A stretch of 64,000 nt of DNA from Uloborus plumipes (lineage: Eukaryota > Arthropoda > Arachnida > Araneae > Uloboridae): the NCBI GenBank assembly GCA_038373865.1, contig JAXGGA010002909.1, positions 48,223 through 112,222 of the forward strand, written 5' to 3'. Positions 46,301 to 57,554 of this stretch are shown here, one piece after another. Below the pieces are notes generated by a model. The model worked only from the letters and a program-made list of their open reading frames with translations. It did no database searches and was not told the origin of the DNA. How positions within the stretch are numbered: position 1 is the first letter of the stretch; every line of letters begins with the position of its first letter. The translations under genes and the position numbers were made by a program.

Positions 46301-49300
46301 AAAAAATCAGCAAATACTATTTAAGTTATCAGAGCAAAAAATAGTAATCTTCACAATCAAGAAATTTACTAAAACAGCTGCACTTATTACTAAAACAGCT
46401 TATTGAGAAAAAGTAAAAGGACAGCATATTCAAAAAAAAAGCATAAAAATGTATTAGAGTTGAATAAGATTATATTACAGTACCTGCCACTAATAAAATC
46501 ACTGGATTATAAAATCAGCGGCTTTATAAAATCAAATCTTGAGGAACAGAATCATTATTATATCAACAAAAGTTAAAACCATCCTTTAATAAAATCATCA
46601 ATGCTGTTTTATAAAATCAAGCTTTTGAAGAGTACCGTATTTTCGGGGAGATAAGCCGCACCACCATATACGCCGCACTTCGCAAAATTCGGGAGAAAAA
46701 AAATGTGTTTCATCAGATACAGCCCATCGGCGTATAAGCCGCATAAAACTTCGGTAAAAATTTAATTTGCAGGAACCTACGCTTCAGTATACTCGAATTG
46801 ACATCGTGCAAAAACAATGACAAAGAATTTATAACATTGATTTGAAAACAGTGTTTCAATATCATAGATAAGTAAAACGTTGCAATATTTTGGCGATAAC
46901 TGCAACTTATAGTAACCCTCTCCCACTCTGGTTAGTTTCACGGCAACCTTACTTCTCATTCCCTCAGCAACAGGCGATTGTTTTTTTCCTGTTTGTTTCC
47001 CCCCCCCCTCCCCGTTTGGATTCTGTTTTTTTTTTTGTTTGGATTTTTTTTCCTTAATTTATTCCCCTTCTTATCAGGGGCGATTTTTTATTTGTTTTTG
47101 TTTGGATTCTTCAGAGGATTTTTTATTTGTTTTTCGTTTGGATTCCTTAATTATAGATATGTTCGTTATTGTTGATGTTTTTTTTTCTTAATTTATTCCC
47201 CTTCCTTATAAGATCTAGGAAAACAAAATAATATCTGAATAAGCAGAAATGCTGTCACTCTTTTCAAAATAAGCGGATGCTATTATCAAGTTCTGTCACA
47301 CCAAGAGGTGGAAGAATCAATCTCTAAAGACTAAGAAATATCAGTCATAGTGCCAAATTTGCCCTCTTGAGTTGATGTCAGAAAAGCGCTTGCTGTCATA
47401 GGGTGCACTTTAAAGCAAAGAGGAGGTAATACCACTGAAAGCTACATGAACTTTTAGAAACTCTCAATTGACGTTGAATCTTTACCTTCAAATTCTGTTC
47501 CTCAAACAACAATAAGTCAATATTTTAGTAATATTATTCAGTAGTATTAGTTTATTCAATATAAACCCTTGTGTAATATAAAAAATTGTACTTTATACAT
47601 ATAGGTAAAATTCAAATTATGTTTTAATTAGCTTAAAATAAAATATAAATAATAGAAATTAATTTCTTTTTTATTTTGTTTGAACTTCAAAATCTTTTCT
47701 TTTTGTAATTTTATATGTGCCTGTTTATAAAATCAGCCGCTTAATGAAATCAAATATCCGCAGAACAAATGTGATTTTATTAAGCGGCGGGCAATGCATC
47801 ACGATTATTCCAAGCCTGGCACATATACATATGTATATATACAGTCGAGTCATGATAGCTGAAAGTCCCGAGGGACAGGGAAAAAAGCTTCGAGTTATCG
47901 GAAGTTCCCACAGCCTTCTCAAGTGTTTGGGATCCAATGAAAACTTTGAAATAAAGGATTATTTGAGTCATAAGACTTTGAGTTATCGAGACTTGACTGT
48001 ATGTACAAGGTGCCCAGTAATAACTGACGGCAAAATTTATTTGTGCATAATTAACATTCAAGATGCTTTTTACTGTTGGCAACATTTAATGGACTTAGTT
48101 TAATTCTATGAGCAATATTGAAGACGATTCTTTTAATTAAAATCTGTTTCATTCTTTGCATTATCAAGATGGATGCTAAACGCCGTTTAATTCTCGAATT
48201 GCATTTAAAAGGTAAGCGAAATCAATTTAAAAAAAAAAATCGAAGTATTTAAATGTGTCAAAGAAATTAATTGAAAGAACTTTAAAATTGTTTAAAGAAA
48301 CAGGTAGTGTATAAGTAAGGCATAGAGGTGGAAAAAGCGAAGTGTACAAATAGAAAAATTAATAAAATGTGCCCGTGAAAGAGTGCCTCTGTAGGTGCAG
48401 AAGCCTTTCCAATAAGATTGTCATCTGTGATTACATTTAAAGCTGCGAGAATAGAAACCATTACTTAAACATTGATTAACAATGATGTTACTTTCATTTA
48501 ACATTTATTTTATCATAGAAAAATTTGTATTACAGTAATAAATTTTTTTTTGAACGGTCAGTTATTTGTGGGCACCCTGCATACATACAGCAGAGACGTG
48601 GAAAAGAAACCGCATCAGGCCAGTTGCTGAGTGTGCTAAAGTAGGGAGGGGCATCAGCAAAGCACATACTGCACTGAAAAGCACTATACAGGGTGTCCCA
48701 GCTAAGTGTTTCAGAACTTCTACGAGGGGTAAGGCATGCTTAGGACTTGAAATCCTTAAGCAATGAGGGGTCGGAAAAACTTGCTTTTTGAAAGGATGAA
48801 AAGTTCAAAGGGAAGAAGTTGAACTTTAAAATAACAAAGATTTTGTAGCATTAACTGCACACAAGTTTAAAGAGACTGACTTTGAATTATTCACGAATTT
48901 GAATAAAAGATGTTTGAGTTATTCAAGTTCGACGGTACTCGCCAATGGTATAAGTCAAGAAGGTTCACAATCAAGACTTCATGTTTAAATATAAATAAAA
49001 TAAATAAATAATAAAATAAAACAAATTAATCGAACAAAACTTAAAACAAGCTAAATTTGCTTCTACAATTGAGTTATTTTCTATGGGGTATTTGCATTAA
49101 AAAAACTATTCAAAAGCAAAGATCGAAATAAAGCCATTTACTCACCTTTAACATAAACATGAATTTTTTTAGCAGTTTCTTCACTAAGAAAAGGTTTTAT
49201 CATAGCATAAGCCATTGGGAAAAACGCAGGTGCTGAAAAGAGAAAAACAAATGCATTACACACATTAAAATGAGTACCCGGGCGACCTAGCCCCGTTGGG

Positions 49301-52300
49301 TTAAAACAAAAGAGGTGTGTAAAATGGTGTTTTTTTTTTAAAGTTTTGAAGTACTTATTTAGCTAAACTTGAAAAGCATTTTTAAGCTCTTGGTTGCAAT
49401 TGCGCATTTAAAACAGCCGTAATTTATTTTAAAAAGCACAACCTTATTTAAACGATGCGCAACATAAAATCACGCCACATATTTTGATCAATCTTTTTAA
49501 CATTTCAAAAACAATAACAATTCTAACGTGTTGCCAAAACTCGTTTGTCAAATACCAAATTTACGCTGATATGTGATTAAATATGAAACTCACTGTCATA
49601 ATGAATCTTGGTTGCTATGAAACAGTAACAATAATAGTAATCATAAAGAAAATGGTTAAAAGAAAGCTGCTCAAACCTTTATTGAAGGCACAAAAAACAG
49701 GGATTTTTTTTAAAAACTAGCGTTTTTACAGAAAAACGCCGATGTAGATGAACTCAAAAACCAAAACTTTATCTAAATACAAAATTTTATCAAAATCGTT
49801 AGAGCTGTTTTCGAGATCCGAAATATAAATATATATACAAGAGTTGCTCATTTAAAGATATAAGATATTTGAAATGCAACAATAGTTATACAGGCAAATA
49901 ACAAAGTATTACATACCATTTATAACGTAAGCCTTCTTTAGTCTTTCAGGATAATTATCTTCAAACAGCTTTACTAGTTGAGTCATCATGTCAACGGCTG
50001 GAAAGATATTACAGAGTAAATCGAACATACATATTTAATTCCAGATATTTTTCAATGACATTGAAAAAACATAATAAATACCTGGTTTCCAAGCAACTTG
50101 TTTCATTGTGAAGTTATCCATATCAAATATTATGCTATGGGTTTCAATTTTTTTCCCAAGCTGAAAAAGTATTTGAACATTAAACAATTGAGTTTTAACC
50201 AAAAAAGAGCACTTTGGCAAATCTGTTTATACTTAGAATGAAAATGTCAGTAAGCAAACATATTCATTTTAACCAGCATAAATGTCTCAACTAATTATTA
50301 TTTGGGCCCAAACATAAACACTTTTGTAAAGCATATTTTAAGCATAAAAAGTAGTGTTTAGTTGTCATTAAGATTAATTACGAAAAGTCAACATCAATAC
50401 TTTAAAACTAATGAGTATTGCCTATTACTTTGTTTATACTGTTGAAAGAGAATTTATTTTAACAATTTCTCTTAAATTATAAGATAATTTTGTGGGAAGA
50501 AAAAGGACTTTTGAAAAAAAAAGAGAAGAAATATTAATTCTGTTTTGAATGAAAGTATACTTTGACTATGACAAAAAATAAGAAAACCAATAAAATAACT
50601 GATTTGCAACAAATAATAGTTAGATAAACTCATTTTGAAGCAATATCACCTGAATAAAGACTTAAAACACTGAAACTTGGAACTTCCTTCGGCAAAACAC
50701 TTACTTCTTCTGTTTGATCTTTCATATCTTGTTCACTTATTTCCATCAACTTCATAACATACTTTATAAATTCTGATTTCTTCACAGAGTAGAACATACC
50801 TAAGTGAATACCAATACATTAAAATATTTGGTAACATAATACTTTACATGCCAAAAAAATTTCAAAACAAAACTACCTTTGATATCCATATGACCAAAAG
50901 GAATAATCCATACTGGACAACCCTCTTTATCATGTCCAACTAAGCCACCAGGAAAATATTTCGTCAAGACCTAAAAAGATATTACAGTGAAATTTTTTTC
51001 AAAAAATAAATACATTAGGTCCCAAAAATCATTATAAGAGTCATTATAGCTAAGGTTTTATTAATCAATAACTTAAATTATAGTTTAAAAAAACTAAAAA
51101 AAAATACACTTTTAAACTATATTTCGTGATATTCTAAGTGATTTCCCTTCTGATTTTCAAAACTATTGAATATCTGCTCTTTCTCTAAGTTTACATGAAC
51201 TTATAATACATCAACATATCATATAGTTTAGCCTTTAGTATTAATAATGGTATTAAATACATTGCTTTTATATTTGCAAAGAACGTGAATTTTATCTTTT
51301 ATTATTACAACTGAAACACTTACAATACACCAGTTTAGCCTTTAGCATAAATAATAGTGTTAAATATATTAGTTTTATATTTGTAAAGAACGTGAATTTT
51401 ACCTTTTATTCAGAGTTACATACATACCCATATGTGAAACTAATAAAAGCTTAGTAAAAAGAAGAAAAATCAGATAAGAAAAAGAAATAAGACGCATGAA
51501 CCTACCTCATGCGGTTCATAATCATCAATCAGAGATTCAGCACCCATTTGTTTCCGCCATTGCAAGCTCTGTGAAATGAAACAAACATTTTTTAAATTTC
51601 AAAAAAATCATGAATCAGAAACAAATAATACGAAAAAGTTAATAAAAATGTATGCATAGTATAACTTTTTTTCATATTCACAATTGTAAAACACAATGGA
51701 AAGTACACCGTTTTTGGTCATTAAATTCAATAACATTTCTTTCAAAATTCTGGAGTAAAAAAAAAAAGAAAAAGAGAAAGGCACTGAAAAATCCAATTTT
51801 AAAATCATTGAAGCTTCTGCATATGGTGATTGTTTTTAGTCTTCCCAACAAATGCTTAATGTCATTGTGCGTCTGTGCACAATGAAATGGCACTTTGCCT
51901 CGCCTTCTTCAACACAAGAGTTCATTTTAGAGCAGGGGTGATTGGTAAGAAATAACAAGAGAACCTTAACTTTGGCACTCTTTTGAAGGTGCAAAAGAGT
52001 CTTAATGTCCTTTACAGCACTTGCTTTGCTTGCCTGCAAATTGCTTTTGTTATTCTCCTGCTGTTAGCTAAATATATTTCAAATTTGTGTACGTGCTGCT
52101 CTTACCATATGACGCAGTGATCGTAAACCTCCTTCTAAAAACAGCGAAATAGAATTAACGGATAGCATATGACGGAGGCAGAGCCAAGTGCCTTCTCCTG
52201 GTAAACAGACAATACCAAAATAGGGCTCTGATCTCTTCAAAGAATTTTTGGGCTAAATTATTACTTACTAAGATCATTACTTTGGTTTATCACTAATGTT

Positions 52301-55300
52301 AGCAAGCTTCAAATCACCTGATTCATTTTTAGAAAATAAATTTCTATTTGCTATGCATTGTGTGAAAAGAAAGCAGTACGAAAACACTCTCTACCACAAC
52401 ATCCTATAATTGTGACTAACAAAGAATGTTTCTGTAGCTTCATTGCAAAAAAAAAAAAATCAAATTCAGGAGCAACACGCATGTTTTAGCTGAAGAAGAT
52501 ACAGAACTAAATAAAAATACAGAAAAGGAGAGAACTACAAGTTCAATACAAATATTTAGTGTTTCTGTACACTAAATATTTGTATCGAACTTTTTTAAAA
52601 AGGTATTTCAAAATCCATCAGTAAGGAAAACCAACACTCTTATAAACAATTCTAACCAAAAATGAATAAATAGTTTTGATGATACTTACGGTTCGTAACA
52701 TTTGCACAGCATCAGTAGTGTTGAATTTTCGAGCTGATAAAAAAAAGCGATTTCACAATTAGATAAAATGGAATGAAAAGAAAAAAAAACTGAAATATAT
52801 TTTTTATTAGTACAATAAGTTTCATGATATGAACAATAGAAACCTACCTCTTTTTAAAACTTGAAATTACTTAATTATTTATTTGCATTACTTGGCTCTA
52901 TGGATTATAATAACCATACCATTATTTATTATTTGTAACAAACAGTATTTAAAAAACAATTGCTACAGTAGAGGCAAAGCCAACTCAGCAAGATTGCGAA
53001 GATCCTGATCACACTATAATACAAATGGGAAGACCAGCAGCAAGCTCTGGGCCAACTGGGCTAGTCCTTTTCAAATTATAGACCCCAAAGAAGATCAATG
53101 GCCCTTTAAAAGCTATCTACCCCATTGCTCCTTACCGCCTCTTCCCGTAAACTGTTCCAAGTTCCCACTACCCTGCTAAAATAGTCATTTTTCCGAATTT
53201 CCAGATTAGCCTGAGATTTAAACAGCTTAAAACAATGGCCCCTTGTCCTGCTTTCCGTGTAAAAATATAACCACGTAACATCATTCATTTTGATAAATTT
53301 AAGCAACTGAATCATGTCCCCTCTGATTTTCCTTTGCTCAAGACTATACATATTAAATATTCTAAGTCTGGAATGTACGCAGCCAAGCTGGCCCAAATGC
53401 TGACACTGCTATACTTCCATAGCTTTGAGATTATATATTTTTTTCATTATATGATTTATACAAATACAAATACAAATGTGGCGACCAGCAGCAGGCTCTG
53501 GGCCCAACTTGGCTGGTCCTAGTCAAATTAAAGACCCCAATGAAGATCAATGGCCCTCTTAAAGCCATCTACTCCATTGCTCTTTACCGCCTCTTCCGGT
53601 AAGCTGTTCCAAGTTCCCACTACCCTGGTAAAATAGTAATTTTTTTGAATTTCAAGATTAGCCTGAGATTTAAACAGCTTAAAACAATGACGCCTTGTCC
53701 TGCTTTCCGTGCTAAAATCTAACCCCGTAACATCATTCATTTTAATAAATTTAAACAACTGAATCATGTCCCCTCTGGCTCTCCTTCGCTCAAGACTATA
53801 CATATTAAGCATTCTAAGTCTGGAATCATAGTCTAAATTAGAAAACCCATTTACTAACCTTGTAGCCCTTCTTTGTACCCTTTCCGATAAATTAATGTCT
53901 TTCTTCAGATAAGGAGACTAAAACTGAACAGCATACTCCAAATGAGGTCTTACCAAACTTCTATATAGAGGCAGAAGAACCTTCTTAGATTTGTTTGAAA
54001 TAGATCTATTAATAAACCCAAGCATCCTATTGGCTTTGTTACTAGCTATGCTGCACTGTTGACTAGACTTGAAATCCTGATTTATTAAGACACCTAGATC
54101 CATAACATTATCTGCCCTACTAATGACTGAACCCTGTAAATAATAGCTTGTATGCTTATTTCCATGACCGAAATGCAGCACTTGACATTTCCCAACATTA
54201 ACTGCCATACCCCACTTGTCTGCCCATTTAGTAATATGATCCAAATCCTGTTGCAGCTGATTTATTTGTTCGTCATTTTCTACAACCCCCATAAGTTTGA
54301 CATCATCGGCAAAACAATTCATGTTTCCAGAAACATTTTCATGAATGTCATTCATAAAAATAAGAAACAAAAGGGGACCTAAAACTGATCCTTGGGGAAC
54401 CCCACTTAAAACCTCACTCCATTTAGAATAGTTACCCCTAACAACTACTCTTTGTTTCCTTCCTGTCAGCCAATTCCTAACCCAAACCAGAATTTTACCT
54501 CCTACCCCTATACTAGCTAATTTGCTGAGTAGTGCTACATGCGGTACCTTATCGAAAGCTTTTTGAAAATCTATGTAAACAACATCTACGCATTTTTTGC
54601 TATCTAAAGCCAAGGTAACCTTGTCGTAGAAATGTAATAAATTAGTAGCACACGATTTACCTTTTCTGAAACCATACTGCAAACTACTCAACAGCCCATT
54701 ATTTTCTAAGAAATTCATAATCTTAATTTTGATCAATGTTTCAAAAATTTTACATACCACTGAAGTCAGACTCACAGGCCTATAATTTCCTGCATTACCT
54801 CTAGACCCTTTCTTGAAGAGTGGTGTAATGTTAGCTAGTTTCCAGTCCTCTGGCACTATCCCTGAGTTATACGAAGCATTGAATATATTAACTATAGTGT
54901 CAACTAATTCCTCTGCACATTCTACTAGAATTTTTGGATAAATATTATCTGGTCCCGGAGCTTTTGTGGTTTTAATTTTTTTCAAATAAAGTAAAACGTC
55001 CTCCCTGGAAAATAAAAAGTCCTCAAGCTGTGTAGTAGCTTGTGTCTTGCTTGTGTCAACTGTTGAGATACAGTTATCGTTAAAAACACTGGAAAAAAAG
55101 TCATTTAGAACATTTGCTATATCACCATCATTCTGAATTAAATTTCCATGCTCATCTACTAGTGGCCCAATTTGACTATTTCGAACTTTCCCAGAATTTG
55201 CGTATGCAAAAAACTCCTTTGGATTCCTGTTAATATTATCTGCCAGCTTTTGTTCCAATTCTCTTTTCTGAAACCGTACCAAATACTTAAAACTACGCCT

Positions 55301-57554
55301 AGCCTCACAATACTGTAGCCTGTCTGCGCTGTGACCAGTTTCTTTTAATCGACGAAAAGCAGCTTGCTTACGGTTTAGAGCATCCTTAGTTTCCCTAGTG
55401 AATCACATGGGCCAAATTTTTGTGTTTACCCCTTTTCTCCTAAAAGGAACAAAATCTCCAACTGTTTTTGCTAGTTTTTCCTTAAACTCTGTCCACTGCA
55501 AATTTACATCCCTATTGTCCAAACCTGATGAAAAAACCGCTTTCAAACTCTGCCTGAGTGCGACAAAATCAGTATTTCTGAAATTAGGTACAAACCTAAA
55601 ATTTTTGTATTTGTGCATATCAAACTTAATCCCAAACCTAATGCTGTTGTGGTCACTATCCCCAATATGCTCCCCTACACATAATGCCTGTACAGAACCT
55701 TCAACATTGCAGAAAACAAGATCCAAAACAGTATCCTGCCGTGTTCCCTCAGAAACAACTTGATCTAAAAAACAGTCACCAATTACCTTTAGATTTAATA
55801 CATAAATTGTTTTAACTGAAAAACAATTAAAATTAATTCATTTTACTCATATTTTTATTTAATTATTCAATTAAAGTATCTACTAATTTTTAGTTGGTTA
55901 TTTTTTCTTTTAATTGTTTTACAAAAGTGCATAGTTACATAGTGTCACTTACCTCGAAGCCATCTAAGACAAAAGTAATCATCATGTTCAGGCCTCAATA
56001 TATCTTCCATAGACGACCGAAACTGCAACACAATAACATAAATTGTTAAATATTTTGGAGTCAAGGGGAAAAAAACCTTTCAATCAAGTACTTATGTTGC
56101 AATAAGAATTGCCAAATTTCTCCTACAGTAGAGAGAAAAAAAAAATGCTGGGAGAAATGAGTCTCTTCCACTATGGGAGCAGGCACATAGCTGGGTGTTA
56201 AGGTTTGGATTGATCTAAAATTCAATTTTTTTAAAACTGTCAAATAACTACTGTTATTTAAGAATAAATAAGATAAAAATAGTTTTTGCATTTCTTTTTG
56301 TGAAGTCTTATTATTAAACAATATTGGATATTAAATACAATTAGTGATGGATAGAAGAATTCTTCAAGTGATGTCCTATCAATTTGTTTTATTTGATTAA
56401 ATATAAACTAAAATATATTGCTTTTTTTTAAATTAAAAATATGAACACAGAGAAATTTTCACTTTTTAGGACTAAGCAGTGCAATCAACCATTTCATACT
56501 TTGCTATTTAATTTGTTACAGAGCAGTGAATATGTATTAATTTTTAAAAAGAATTATTAAATTCACCTTAGTTGAATGTTGACATTAGAAAAAGACAACT
56601 AATTAAATTATTAACTTATTAAGCAATACACAGACAGCCTACTAAAGACATTCAGAGATGGCAGCTTCGTCCAGTTTCTGAAAAGCGAATAACCAAGCAA
56701 GAGGCAAATGACCACTCACACATTGGAGCGGGGATCACCTTCTAACTGGTAGCTAAGATAACTGGTGCGGTAAATTAATTTCAGCTACAGCTTTGAAGGG
56801 AATTCCAGCTTCAGAAAAAGAATTTACCTCCAGCTTGGTTGAAAACTATTCCAGATTGACGAACTCACAGCAAGGACAAAACTGCTCTCTCTCAGGGTGT
56901 CGTAACCAGGCTGTCTGTATATTGCTTGTAGTTCAGCCTTAGATCTGGCTTAAGGACAGTTGCTTAGTACTATAAAAATATTGATTTAAAAAAGAAGTAA
57001 GGGGAGGAGGGATAATCAGTACTGGATATAGGGGATGCAAGCCTCAAGGGCAAAGGCAGCTTCACCCTATTTTCGTACGGTTTATTTAGCGGAAACTTGA
57101 CTTTAAAAGGATGCATGGTGGGCCAGAGAAGGGTGGCAATTTTAATATTTTTTTGGTTCTGAAAAATTGAAGATTGGTCACTGTGAATAACCAAGAGAGA
57201 TTTTAAAGATTACACACATATAAAGCTGAAAAAGTACCACGCTGAAGAAAAGGCAATATTCTTTTTTTTTAATTTTGAAACAATGAAAAATTCTGATTAA
57301 ACACGAAACAAACTTAAAATATTGTCTCAAGATTGCAGTGAAGAAGTTTGAAGAGTAACTTTATCTGATCATTAATCTGAAAAAACTAAATTTTCTTTAT
57401 TACTTCAATTCAATTTACATTCCTTGGTTCAGTATATTTCGAAAAACTGATATCTTTAGAATACGATATGAGAAAAGTAAAGCTGCAATTAACTTACACT
57501 ATCCAAGGCATTTAACTGCTCTTCACTCAGATCTCCAACTCTTCCACTTGACAT
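37152..57554 (-). CDS. SEC14-like lipid-transfer protein (CRAL-TRIO + GOLD), 12 coding exons
   Basis: Exons in transcript order: 57554-57498, 56022-55953, 52733-52690, 51568-51506, 50970-50877, 50799-50705, 50160-50082, 49997-49917, 49232-49146, 40427-40333, 39843-39543, 37258-37152. The sum is 1173 nt, 390 aa; all introns are GT-AG and every phase agrees. Start MSSGRVGDLSEEQ matches the SEC14L family N terminus. CRAL-TRIO N region is about residues 1-60 (EDILRPEHDDYFCLRWLRA). The lipid-binding CRAL-TRIO domain is about 75-250 (IFDMDNFTMKQVAWKP, LFEDNYPERLKKAYVINAPA, DIDPSELPSQWAGT). A GOLD domain is about 265-388 (HLVPEDGM, YILKFDNSFSWCRSK). Human SEC14L2 is 403 aa. The family binds and transfers hydrophobic ligands (tocopherol, squalene, phosphoinositides) in the cytosol; the ligand here is unknown. 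Intact. Confidence 0.95.
37466..38163 (-). mobile_element. hAT-type non-autonomous element (698 bp), family A, inverted
   Basis: The inverted relative of 9290-9946: CAGTGGCAGACTCAGGGGG at the left and GTCTGCGTACGCCATTG at the right, with a matching CTGCAGCCCCCTCCGAAATT block and C-run. Target duplications CATTAATC (37458-37465) and CAGTAATC (38164-38171) match at 7 of 8. In SEC14-like intron 11. Confidence 0.85.
38164..39542. other. Rest of SEC14-like intron 11
   Basis: AT-rich; no further element or gene recognised. Confidence 0.5.
39543..39843 (-). CDS. SEC14-like exon 11 (most of GOLD domain)
   Basis: Residues 256-355 plus one base: VCMGGQVPCSYY, then TLQWEFQTENYDIGFSVWF and CHLVPEDGMIVCDKPGK. 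Acceptor TTTTTAG, donor GTAAGT. The largest exon (301 nt). Confidence 0.95.
40333..40427 (-). CDS. SEC14-like exon 10
   Basis: Residues 225-255: TWKSAVFEDIDPSELPSQWA then GTKSDPEGHPL. Acceptor TTCTGCCAG, donor GTGAGT. Phase 1 to exon 9 restores VKETWK, continuous with the family. Confidence 0.93.
40934..42592 (-). mobile_element. CR1/L2-like LINE copy 1, 5'-truncated
   Basis: The 3' end has a minus-strand (ATTTGT)n tail after CTGTTGCTGGTCGTCACATT, with no poly(A). The 5' end breaks off at about 42592, where it diverges from copy 2. Short tandem-repeat tails and 5' truncation fit CR1/L2-clade target-primed insertion. It is nested in a hAT element. Confidence 0.9.
41008..42591 (-). pseudogene. 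CR1/L2-like reverse transcriptase (C-terminal two-thirds of ORF2)
   Basis: An open frame of 485 codons from the first ATG (42465) runs to TAA at 41008, and the same frame is open up to the 5' break. RT motifs: KAPGPDNIYPKIL, LFKKGSRGNAGNYRPVSLTS, QYGFRKGKSCATNLL, DFQKAFDKVPH, GVPQGSVLGPLLF and the catalytic box CFADDVK. The C-terminal region has RSLVRPHLEYAVQFWSPY and RVVGTWNSLPEEAV. The endonuclease and 5' end are missing, so it is not autonomous although this part has no stop. Confidence 0.92.
43448..44091. mobile_element. Foldback miniature element with CAGGGTGTCCACTC ends (644 bp)
   Basis: The two halves are inverted copies of each other (arms about 300 bp, GTGTCCACTCCTATTGTGGC at the left). 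TA flanks lie at 43446-43447 and 44092-44093. The centre is a 50-bp CCCTTGAGCGATCTCTCGAT stretch. Non-coding; Tc1/mariner-type target. In intron 9. Confidence 0.88.
44092..46480. other. Part of SEC14-like intron 9 with no element resolved
   Basis: A 40-bp CR1 3' tip lies at 44964-45005 (AAATACAAATACAAATGTGA onward). Around 45330-45440 is a GC-richer island (CTAGCGCCGCGTAACGAGAA) of unknown origin. No gene seen. Confidence 0.5.
46481..47793. mobile_element. pogo/Tigger-like element with TAATAAAATCAC ends, decayed
   Basis: CCTGCCACTAATAAAATCAC at the left is roughly mirrored by GTGATTTTATTAAGCGGCGGGC at the right, and several subterminal TTTATAAAATCA motifs occur at both ends. The interior (47230-47520) has short fragments resembling transposase C-terminal sequence in broken frames. 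A CCGTATTTTC-type element (46635-46765) is nested. Confidence 0.55.
46635..46765 (+). repeat. CCGTATTTTC-type short element (copy 2)
   Basis: CCGTATTTTCGGGGAGATAA after a TA, then GCCGCACTTCGCAAAATTCG and GGCGTATAAGCCGCATAA; the same layout as 28141-28266 in reverse. Confidence 0.55.
47842..47999. mobile_element. Tigger/pogo-like miniature element (158 bp)
   Basis: CAGTCGAGTC...GACTTGACTG termini with TA on each side (47840-47841, 48000-48001). CGAGTTATCG motifs inside are typical of TACAGTCAAGTC-type miniature elements. Confidence 0.7.
48006..48579 (+). mobile_element. Mariner-like element, decayed, with N-terminal transposase remnant
   Basis: GGTGCCCAGTAATAACTGAC at the left resembles the inverted right end GGTCAGTTATTTGTGGGCAC. 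Inside, ATGGATGCTAAACGCC at 48170 starts MDAKRRLILELHLKGKRNQ. After a frameshift the frame resumes with a helix-turn-helix-like LIERTLKLFKETGSV. The catalytic part is lost. Confidence 0.6.
49146..49232 (-). CDS. SEC14-like exon 9
   Basis: Residues 196-223 with PAFFPMAYAMIKPFLSEETA. Acceptor CTTTTCAG, donor GTGAGT. Followed by the 8.7-kb intron 9. Confidence 0.95.
49275..49850 (+). repeat. Interspersed repeat in intron 8
   Basis: Begins ACCCGGGCGACCTAGCCCCG and ends GAGATCCGAAATATAAATAT. The middle shares GATTAAATATGAAA and TTGCTATGAAACA blocks with 33036-33095, so the families overlap. Confidence 0.5.
49917..49997 (-). CDS. SEC14-like exon 8
   Basis: Residues 169-194, MMTQLVKLFEDNYPERLKKA in the CRAL-TRIO core. 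Acceptor TTTCCAG, donor GTATGT. Confidence 0.95.
50082..50160 (-). CDS. SEC14-like exon 7
   Basis: Residues 142-167, LGKKIETHSIIFDMDNFTMK. Acceptor TTTTTCAG, donor GTATTT. Intron 7 is only 84 bp. Confidence 0.95.
50705..50799 (-). CDS. SEC14-like exon 6
   Basis: Residues 111-141, MFYSVKKSEFIKYVMKLMEI then SEQDMKDQTEE. Donor GTAAGT, acceptor CACTTAG. Confidence 0.95.
50877..50970 (-). CDS. SEC14-like exon 5
   Basis: Residues 79-109, VLTKYFPGGLVGHDKEGCPV then WIIPFGHMDIK, the start of the lipid-binding domain. Intron 5 is 77 bp. Confidence 0.95.
51506..51568 (-). CDS. SEC14-like exon 4
   Basis: Residues 58-78, SLQWRKQMGAESLIDDYEPH. Acceptor TTTCACAG, donor GTAGGT. Confidence 0.93.
52541..52590. 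repeat. Short hairpin (22-bp stem, 6-nt loop) in intron 3
   Basis: 52541-52562 pairs with 52569-52590 with one mismatch; the loop is TTCTGT. No terminal duplications recognised. Confidence 0.8.
52690..52733 (-). CDS. SEC14-like exon 3
   Basis: Residues 43-57, ARKFNTTDAVQMLRT. Acceptor TTATCAG, donor GTAAGT. Short (44 nt) but phase-consistent. Confidence 0.93.
53014..53373 (-). mobile_element. CR1/L2-like LINE copy 3, short 3' fragment
   Basis: About 360 bp matching the 3' end of copies 1 and 2 (NMYSLEQRKIRGDMIQLLKF and TESRTRGHCFKLFKS in the minus frame). It breaks off upstream at about 53373. In intron 2. Confidence 0.88.
53460..55803 (-). mobile_element. CR1/L2-like LINE copy 2 (2.3 kb), 5'-truncated in the endonuclease
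   Basis: The longest LINE in the window. The 3' end carries the (ATTTGT)n tail at 53460. The 5' break is at about 55803 within the endonuclease domain. In SEC14-like intron 2, same strand as the host gene. Confidence 0.92.
53528..55795 (-). pseudogene. CR1/L2-like ORF2 (endonuclease end + reverse transcriptase), two nonsense codons
   Basis: In minus order: the endonuclease end LDLVFCN...GEHIGDSDHNSIRF (55726-55406); a TGA at 55403-55405 where the frame continues FTRETKDALNRKQAAFRRL; then the RT frame from 55282 to 53921 with KAPGPDNIYPKIL, DFQKAFDKVPH, GVPQGSVLGPLLF and CFADDVK. A TAG at 53918-53920 replaces the Trp of QFWSPY, and the C-terminal region follows down to TAA at 53528. Both stops look like single-base Trp-to-stop changes. 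Compared with copy 1 it retains more 5' sequence. Confidence 0.92.
55953..56022 (-). CDS. SEC14-like exon 2
   Basis: Residues 20-42, FRSSMEDILRPEHDDYFCLR then WLR. Acceptor TGTTGCAG, donor GTAAGT. Confidence 0.95.
56023..57497. other. SEC14-like intron 1
   Basis: Mostly AT-rich. About 56640-56945 is a GC-richer block (CATTGGAGCGGGGATCACCT, CAGGGTGTCGTAACCAGG) that may be a repeat of unknown class. Confidence 0.5.
57498..57554 (-). CDS. SEC14-like exon 1 (coding start)
   Basis: MSSGRVGDLSEEQLNALDS; ATG at 57552-57554, donor GTAAGT. The sequence matches the conserved N terminus of SEC14L proteins, fixing the start. Confidence 0.93.
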
